Positions 57,518 through 64,000 of a stretch of DNA of 64,000 nt are shown piece by piece. Positions within the stretch are counted from its first letter, which is position 1; each line of letters starts with the position of its first letter. The notes under the pieces were generated by a model, which ran no database searches, was not told the origin of the DNA, and saw nothing but the letters and a program-made list of their open reading frames with translations. Origin of the DNA: Ceratothoa steindachneri (taxonomy: Eukaryota; Arthropoda; Malacostraca; Isopoda; Cymothoidae); assembly GCA_963969495.1 (NCBI GenBank), contig OZ018337.1, positions 83,488,777-83,552,776 on the forward strand, written 5' to 3'. The translations under genes were made by a program, and so were the position numbers.

Positions 57518-58924
57518 ATGGATCCAGTCAAAAGATTTTACCAACAAGCCCAAAGTCTGGGACTTGAAGGCACAGAAATGCATGACTACCTCATGGCAGA
57601 ACTAAGAATAGATTGTGAAGAAGAAGACAGAGTTTTGGATAGAGAAGAAAAACAAGAATTAATAAAGTTTAATAAAGAAACAGAGGATATAATAAGAGAA
57701 GATAAAAGAGAATGGGAATTAATGAAAATAAGGATAAACCAAAAAGGTGAAGAATCCCGAATACAGCGGAAAATAGAAACAGAGGAAAGAAGAATGCTGA
57801 GAGGAGGTAAAACAAGCGAAAGAATAATACTGTTGAAAAAAGAAGCACATCAATTCAGAATAAGGATAGAAAGGGAAGATGAAGAAAGAAGACTAAAGAT
57901 AAAGCTGGAACATGTAGAAAGAAGAACTCGACGGGAAAACGAAATAGCGAAAGCAGAACAAGAAGCCGAGGAAAGGAGAATGAAAAGGGAAAAAGAGTCG
58001 AAAGAGAGGAGAATAAAGATTAAAAAAGAAATAGATTAAAGAAGAATACAGAGGGAAAAAGAACGTGCTCAGGCGGAAAGAGAAGATAGAGAAAAAAAGG
58101 AAAGATTGCTCACCCTCGAAAGAGCACCTATCAAGAATCTCATAGAGGCCGAGGAAGTTGTAGCTCGGCCTGGATCTAAGGAAAAACCATCGAGGGAAAC
58201 CCAGCCAAATCGGGTAACGATGGAAGAAGTAGGAAGTAGAGATGAGGTACCAGCATGTGTAACTAAGGAAGAACCGAAGAGGAGAACCCAGCCAAATGGT
58301 GTTATCAGGGAAGAAGAGAGGGTAGAGGTACGAGCAGGTGTACCTGAGGAACTACCGGCCAAGAGAATCGAGTCAAATGAATTGACAAGGACGGAGGAAA
58401 GAGGTGCTATTGCAATACACCCAGGTAAGACTAGTCAAATGGTAGACGCGGATAAGTATCCCCTACCCTTAGTAGTCTCCTTCCCGAACGGAACGTCCAC
58501 GGAGTTACCGCTAAATCGCCAAGTCATAGTGAGCGCCAGGCCCATTAACGACCTCGCAGGGAAAAGTTTTCTCGATCTCCAAAGATCAAACCCAGACACG
58601 ATCTTTCCTTGTACCTGGTTAAAGGAGAGCTATGGGACTCAAGTTCTCATCAATTATGCCCCGGTGCAACAGGCCGCTCTAGCCATAATGTTCAATTTAA
58701 AGGTAGTCAAGTACCATAAGAAGGGTAATTCGAGGAGGTTTAAATACCGCTACCATTTAGTAACATACTAGGGTAGACTCAATAACCCGAACGGCCGACT
58801 CAGGCGCGGTTACATATTGGTCTTAGAGCACCATTTTAGAATCAGCTACATCAAAGGAGCCGATAAAGTACAGTTGCTCTATAGGCGGAGACGAAATACC
58901 ATTGAGGGTTATTTCAGTACCTAA
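57518..58924 (+). pseudogene. family B Gag N-terminus fused to RNase H end, one frame with two stops
   Basis: The ATG at 57518 opens a frame beginning MDPVKRFYQQAQSLGLEGTE, similar in layout to the family A Gag start. A coiled coil of about 180 residues follows, very rich in Glu, Arg and Lys. A TAA (58037-58039) interrupts it, but the same frame runs on through EAEEVVARPGSKEKPSRE-type Pro/Glu repeats and YPLPLVVSFPNGTSTELPL. It continues to RFKYRYHLVTY, a TAG (58769-58771), and then LNNPNGRLRRGYILVLEHH and FRISYIKGADK. That last part is the end of a gypsy RNase H. All pieces share one frame, so the internal deletion kept frame and the two stops came later. The middle part (58440-58740) is unidentified. 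Confidence 0.8.
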
Positions 58925-59268
58925 TGAGCGTGTAACCATGCTTTAGTTTGTTGTACGTGTTAATATTTATCGGTAGGATTTAAGTTCTCAAAAAATTAGA
59001 AATTTAAGGAAGTAGCTTGTTTTGTTATTTTTTTTGTGGGTAATCGACGAATTAAGGTTTTTTAATTTTATGTAAAATTGTAAATCGAGTATGTCTAGTT
59101 CGACACATTGCCTGTGTAAACGCGCGCGAGGGCGTACATGTGTAAGGAAACTTAATGTATGAGAGGGCTCAAGAAATACAACTTTGCTAATCTCGACTAG
59201 GTTGAGTAAGTTGTTTTAAGTTCCCGGGAGCATCCCCCCCTCCGCATTAAGTTCTTTGATGGGAGGTA
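58925..59268 (+). other. family B 3' untranslated region
   Basis: No domain visible. A purine-rich GATGGGAGG at 59258-59266, directly before the 3' LTR, is the likely polypurine tract. Confidence 0.6.
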
Positions 59269-60525
59269 TGTAAGGGAATCGTCCCTTCACCCTCCCCCCC
59301 CCCTCGTTCACTCTTGGTGCAGTCACAAGGCGGTTACCGCAAAGACATCTGTCGAAGGCATCGGCGGGTTCAGTGCTTAACTGCAGTGTCGCGCAACTCG
59401 GTGCCATTAAAGACCCTAAAGGTCAAAATGTAAGATCTCCCCCAGGAGAGTGAGATCCAGTTTCACGTCAAATAAGAAATTGGAGACGTGTTTCTCCCAA
59501 TCTCGAAGGCTAACGAGGAGCCAATGTTTGACTTCGTGTGAAACACCGTTGGCCAAAAAGAACTCTCCTGGGGCCGTCCTCAAGCCCCTCTCCCCCTTAC
59601 CACTTTCCCAGTGGGGTGACGATGTATAAATGAGGAACTCGAGGTAGTATACGTCAGTCTCTAGGTGACGAAGTCTTCGGAACAAACCGAACTACTGAGA
59701 CTGGAGAGGTAGTGTACTTGGCTCGCCAGACCAAGAAGTACAATGCAAGAGAGGCAGGGCTACCTACCTTAAGGGTCTAAGAAGAAGCTTATCCTCGAGC
59801 TAAGTCCTTGGTTATCAAACCAAACGATAAGTTAACTTTGGTAAGTTCAACTTACTCTCGCCAGAGAGACTCTTCATATCCTGGTGCACCTTAAACACGA
59901 GACGTATTCCTCGTCCTTGAGGAATTAAGAAAAGAAGAAGGAAAAGACGCCCCCTCTAGCCCGTTATTCGCTGGCCACAACGACCACCTAAGTTAACTTG
60001 ATTTAAGAACCAAGTTCGACTTAGTCTCGCCAGAGAGACCACAACTGCCTAGGTGTTGCATAAAGCACTGTATTGGTCCTCGTCCTTGAAGACCTCCCCC
60101 CCCCCGGAAGAACGTGTGGCCTTCCCAACTGCCACCCTCGCCAAAACAACCGTGTGATCTCGCTCATCTACATCTGGCCGGCGGCACGCGTCGAGAGTAA
60201 ATAACATTTCTGAGGCCTTTAAACTCCACATGAGTCTGTAAGCCTAATTTTTATATTATTGTTGTGTGTAGAGAAAACGTTAACCAATTTTCATGGGTAA
60301 ACTAATTCAATTAATTCTTGTTTATAATAATATTAAGAGTATTGCTGTAATTAATCTTTAGATTTGGGGTAGTAAATTGTTAAATTTAAATTATAACTAT
60401 ATTTCTTTTATATCCTTACGTGTTTCGTAACGGCTCTGTTCATTGAGATATCCTTATAATAACAATATATTAGACACTCTTATCACTCTAAAAAATAGAA
60501 CAAAAAGGAGGGGAATTCTACGATG
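59269..60525 (+). mobile_element. family B 3' LTR
   Basis: 1257 bp, starting TGTAAGGGAATCGTCCC. It ends TCTACGATG, where the 5' LTR has TCTACGACA, so the terminal CA has mutated. The target duplication ATTAG follows at 60526-60530. Confidence 0.9.
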
Positions 60526-60530
60526 ATTAG
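60526..60530. repeat. target site duplication ATTAG (right)
   Basis: Partner of 55909-55913. Confidence 0.85.
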
Positions 60531-60829
60531 TTAATCATTTATTTAACTCATATAATATCAAAGAAATGACCTTCTTGTGGCATGACGTCAAGGATGCTCT
60601 CTCAACACAATCTACTCAGTATTCTTTATAATAATCCGCCACAACCACTAATGAGATATTAAATTTCTACACCTTTCTAAGAAAATTATTATCACTTTAA
60701 ATCATCTATTGAAATTTAGAACAATTAATATTCCCGAAATAATATTGAAACCATCCACAGTCTACAAAAATTGAAATTAATATCACTAAACAGAAACTAG
60801 CTGATAACAGGTTACATGATATATATATA

Positions 60830-60892
<63 letters not shown>

Positions 60893-61060
60893 TAATTAAG
60901 GTGTTCTAAAAACGGTGGTAATATTTCAAAGTATAATGATCCTTTTCTACACCACTGCGTTATTTAGTGTTGCATTCCTCTCTTTGTGTGCGAAATTTCA
61001 TCACAATACAATGATATTTAGAGGTCACACCACTTGTTATCTTTTCATATTTCTTTTTAT
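60531..61060. other. AT-rich DNA with microsatellite
   Basis: No gene; it contains an (AT)n run of about 60 bases at 60820-60884, followed by a T run. Confidence 0.7.
60820..60884. repeat. (AT)n microsatellite
   Basis: Alternating AT for about 60 bases. Confidence 0.95.
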
Positions 61061-61064
61061 TTTC

Positions 61065-62880
61065 AACTTATGGCAATCCGTACTCATTTGATCCGCGATT
61101 CTTGGCTTCTTGCCAAGTCTTTTGACTCCCTATCATGTGCCCGTCTTTCAAGTAAGCAGGATGGGCTGTCATTGTACCTGTTCCATCACGTCATGAAAAA
61201 TTAGACCCTATCGGAAGGTCTGAACTTGGTATGTGGCGGGTTTCTTACCGTATGGGAGACGACCAGGATTCGGATATGGCAGGTGTATGCTTGTGTCAGG
61301 AAACTTTGAATAATTCACGATGAAACCAAGCACTCAACAAACAACAGATTCATGTTTGGGAGTCGGACCGTTTCAAGGAGATGTCCCTGGATTACCTTCA
61401 GAATCTCTTCGATCTTGCCACAAGCAATGTTTTTTAGGTAATGATAAACCAAGAAGACAAGGAGTTCCTCAAAATGCAGCATGAGGACATCTTCTCATTT
61501 AGGTTTGCAGAGATCGACGCGGAGAAATCTGAAGTCAAGGCCAGGCTTGTAAAGCTAAAGGAGCAAGAAGCTGCTCTCAATCGGAGATACGAAGAACAAG
61601 AAGACAAAATTTATGGTGGCACTCTTGCCTTTAGTCTCAGCTCCATATAGTCAGAGGAGTCACAGGCTGAAGACGACTACCGACCTTCAACTTCAGCTTG
61701 TATATCTTGTCGTGCGGCGAAGAGGCCCCAAAACATATTCAAATCTCCTAAAGTCGTGGGCGTATTGGATCCATCAAATCTCTCAGATCGTGGTGTGTCC
61801 TCCGTCACTACTGCTGTCGCATAACTCAAGGGCCACAATATTTCTGATCTAACGTTGTCCCGAAGTTTGATACGGTGTTTGCGACGTCACACGAGCCTAA
61901 TCTAAGACGAAGAAGCGTGGAAGTAGCTTCAGGCTGCTCGTCCTCTTCTCCTGCATTGGGACGGGAAAACGCTGCAGGAGATGTTAAGAAAGACAGTGGA
62001 GAGGATTGTGATTGGAAAAACTGGTCATTGATTCAAGTAGTTGCTAGGTATTTTAAGTGCTTCCCAAAGTACAGGAGAAGTCTTGTAAGATAGTTGGCGA
62101 TGTTGGCGTGCCGATATCATGTGTTGGAGATTGTTCTCTCTGACGATTTTCTAGTCATCTTTAGGCACACTGGTGCCCCGTTTGTTACCCTTTTCCACGT
62201 TTTCAACAGTAGTGACCGATGACCTAACAGTAAGAGTACACAGTGGCTAAGGATACCCTCTTCAGAGCAAATCTGTAGCAGCTTAGCTCCTAGATGAAGG
62301 ACAACCTGGCATCTGCCCTGGCTGATCCAAAAAAATGGCCGCGTGATGACTAATTCGAGTTTGTGCATCTCGCAATCCTGTTTTCTGAAGGAAATACAAC
62401 GACTTAACCTTCGTTTCGTGCTTCTGAGACCATCCAACAGGCGAGGTAGATATCAAAGGGCATCAATGCCTCAAGATCTTCTTGTTTCGACACCAGTTCA
62501 AGACACTGAAATGAGAGGAGCTGAATGTGACTGGCATCGCGCTGTTCATTGTCCAGGTGTACGTCAGCTTTAGGCACGAAGCTCCTCTAGCATCACAAGC
62601 CACATACAACGACATCATGATGCTAACTGAACTCCAGAAGTACACGGAGCCCAGAAATCGAAGCATGGCTTCCTTCAGATGGATCCTTTGACTTGGAATG
62701 ACGACAAGCTGTACGAGACTTTCAGACCAGAACCAAAATCCTGAGAGTGGGGAGCGACGCGGCTAAACGAGCAGTGGCCCTGACAGAAGCGTACAATGTG
62801 ACGCTGACAACTGATAACGATCAGAAGCAATTCATCTTCCGTCTCATTCACAAACACCTAATGTCCATCTAGAGACCTTC
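61065..62880 (+). pseudogene. multi-copy arthropod transposase-like gene, decayed
   Basis: Read across frames: a start RTHLIRDSWLLAKSFDSLSC, then GLSLYLFHHVMKN; LQNLFDLATSN followed by the open frame 61441-61650 (NQEDKEFLKMQHED, then a coiled coil). Next are SEESQAEDDYRPSTS, LDPSNLSDRGVSSVTTAVA and PLLLHWDGKTLQEM. LACRYHVLEIVL-like sequence lies near 62110 and RGRYQRASMPQDLL further on. The end reads DAAKRAVALTEAYNVTL and QKQFIFRLIHKHL (62755-62865). I recognise this layout from a large family of uncharacterised proteins repeated in arthropod genomes, with an RNase H-like transposase look (HWDGK..., then a C-R-H-H segment). The catalytic identity is not proven. The copy has many stops. Confidence 0.65.
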
Positions 62881-63039
62881 AAGGACTAACCTGACGAAGA
62901 AAATGTGAAAGGTGTGGTGACCACTAAATGATGAAATAGAGACAAAATTTTAAGTGTAAATCTTTTTCGCGAAGTGTAATAAAATTACCTCTGTCGAGAG
63001 AAAGATGTCATTTTCCGTGATTTGGACCACCCTAATGTA

Positions 63040-63097
<58 letters not shown>

Positions 63098-64000
63098 CAC
63101 TGCTGGGATAGAAAATTAAAACTTGGGGCCAGATTATATATATCAAGAACACATTGGCAAGAATAGGAAACGAATTACGATCTATCTAATTTTCAAGAAT
63201 TTTTAAGATTTTTACTGTCTGCCTAAGTTCTAAACTGCTCCACCCTTTATCCCAGTCAAAATTCTGTCTAAAGCCTGGAAAAAGCAACTCAAACTCCTAA
63301 AGTTTCCAAATAAATATCTTCACATGATTACTCAAACTCCATCCAAATGGGAAAGAATATGCATACTAATATTGCCTAGAAATAGTAACCTTACAATTTT
63401 TTTATGTGCAGGAAATTTCTCGAAGAAAAATCTATTAGGAATGAATTATTTTCCAGAAAAATCAAACGATTCAACGGCAACATCTCGACAAAACCCATAT
63501 CTGACAGGACTTCATGGAGCGAATTTACAATTAAGCGACACCGAACTATCCAAGAAGTTTACTCTTAAATTTCCTAGGTGCTGAGAAGTTCAAATTAATT
63601 AGTGTTAACTACGACAATTGAATTAAGTTAACTTTCCAATATTAAAGCAGTTATTGAACTTAAAAATACATAGTTACCCTTTATCCAGCCAAATGTATCT
63701 ACCTTATTATAATACTTTAAACAACTTTCACATCTCTCATCATTTACAGTTTGACACGATTATTTCTACGCTCTTATGGCTATTGTCCGATTCTTAAAAG
63801 CTCTGTCAGCGAAAGCCACTAAGATATTCTGGCCCGGAAGCCTCGCGCGTTTCCATCTTCAGCAGAAGTGCTACAATTTTTGGATTTTTATCTACCAATC
63901 ATTTTTAATTTACTTTTTGCAATTCAATGTAAATGAGTTGGAATACATTTTATGGGTGTATAAGACTATAAAATAAGAAAAAATGGTAATGTATAAAAAT
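62881..64000. other. AT-rich DNA without a recognisable gene
   Basis: No gene. An (AT)n microsatellite lies at 63041-63094. Frames at 63324-63584 and 63776-63976 have no motif. Confidence 0.6.
63041..63094. repeat. (AT)n microsatellite
   Basis: About 54 bases of alternating A and T. Confidence 0.95.

Larger units (their letters stand above)
55914..60525 (+). mobile_element. family B gypsy-like LTR element, complete but non-autonomous
   Basis: 4612 bp with two LTRs (55914-57203 and 59269-60525), a primer binding site, a short purine tract and five-base ATTAG duplications on both sides. The internal part is only about 2.07 kb and encodes one frame combining a Gag-like N-terminus and the last part of RNase H. 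Protease, the RT palm and integrase are absent. It must have depended on proteins from a full-length relative. Intact ends and target duplications show it was inserted as this short form or shortened afterwards without touching the ends. Confidence 0.9.

Noticed and set aside
63324..63584. 86-residue open frame near the window end
   Set aside because: No recognisable domain; weak codon bias; no support from neighbours.

Overview
This is a eukaryotic, AT-rich window with no host gene I can recognise. Everything that can be identified is a transposable element or a simple repeat, and nearly every coding relic carries stops and frameshifts. The mix fits an invertebrate, most likely an arthropod (crustacean or chelicerate): a DUF4817-type mariner, Tc1, ZBED5-like hAT, piggyBac-like, Helitron, Maverick/Polinton, an L2/CR1-type LINE, gypsy elements whose Gag begins with an arthropod-like N-terminus, and a multi-copy arthropod transposase-like gene. 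The species cannot be fixed from this sequence.

Layout. 1-6432: a rearranged gypsy element (family A, copy A1, minus strand) that has lost its integrase and the RT catalytic core. A second gypsy family (B) is inserted in its RNase H, and an inverted LTR-5'UTR-gag piece sits where its own 5' end should be. 8440-17302: a DUF4817 mariner with good TIRs and TA target sites, split by a near-complete family A element (A2, 8785-16501, minus). A2 encodes gag, protease, integrase, RT and RNase H in that order, with integrase upstream of RT, as in Gmr1-type gypsy elements. 17305-25440: featureless AT-rich DNA. 25446-26604: the C-terminal part of a Helitron helicase plus a textbook Helitron 3' end. 29330-30050: a mariner transposase relic with an internal tandem duplication. 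30258-35254: a decayed Maverick/Polinton with integrase plus chromodomain, penton-like protein, pVI-like protein, major capsid and Ulp1-like protease.

36080-36800: a gutted piggyBac-like relic. 37780-39194: an L2/CR1-type LINE 3' half with a stem-loop and an (ATT)n tail. 40912-41570: a Tc1 relic. 43378-44720 and 46714-48872: two ZBED5-like hAT relics. 51606-53013: a piggyBac-like N-terminal relic next to an unidentified GC-richer block. 55914-60525: a complete family B LTR element with 5-bp target duplications and one long, twice-stopped frame that fuses a coiled-coil Gag N-terminus to the end of RNase H. 61065-62880: a decayed copy of the arthropod transposase-like repeat gene.

No working gene network can be inferred. 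The window reads as a layered record of insertions: B into A1, and A2 into mariner. Domain calls come from reading translations by eye, with no database search; boundaries of decayed coding relics are approximate, while LTR, TIR, TSD and hairpin boundaries were read directly.
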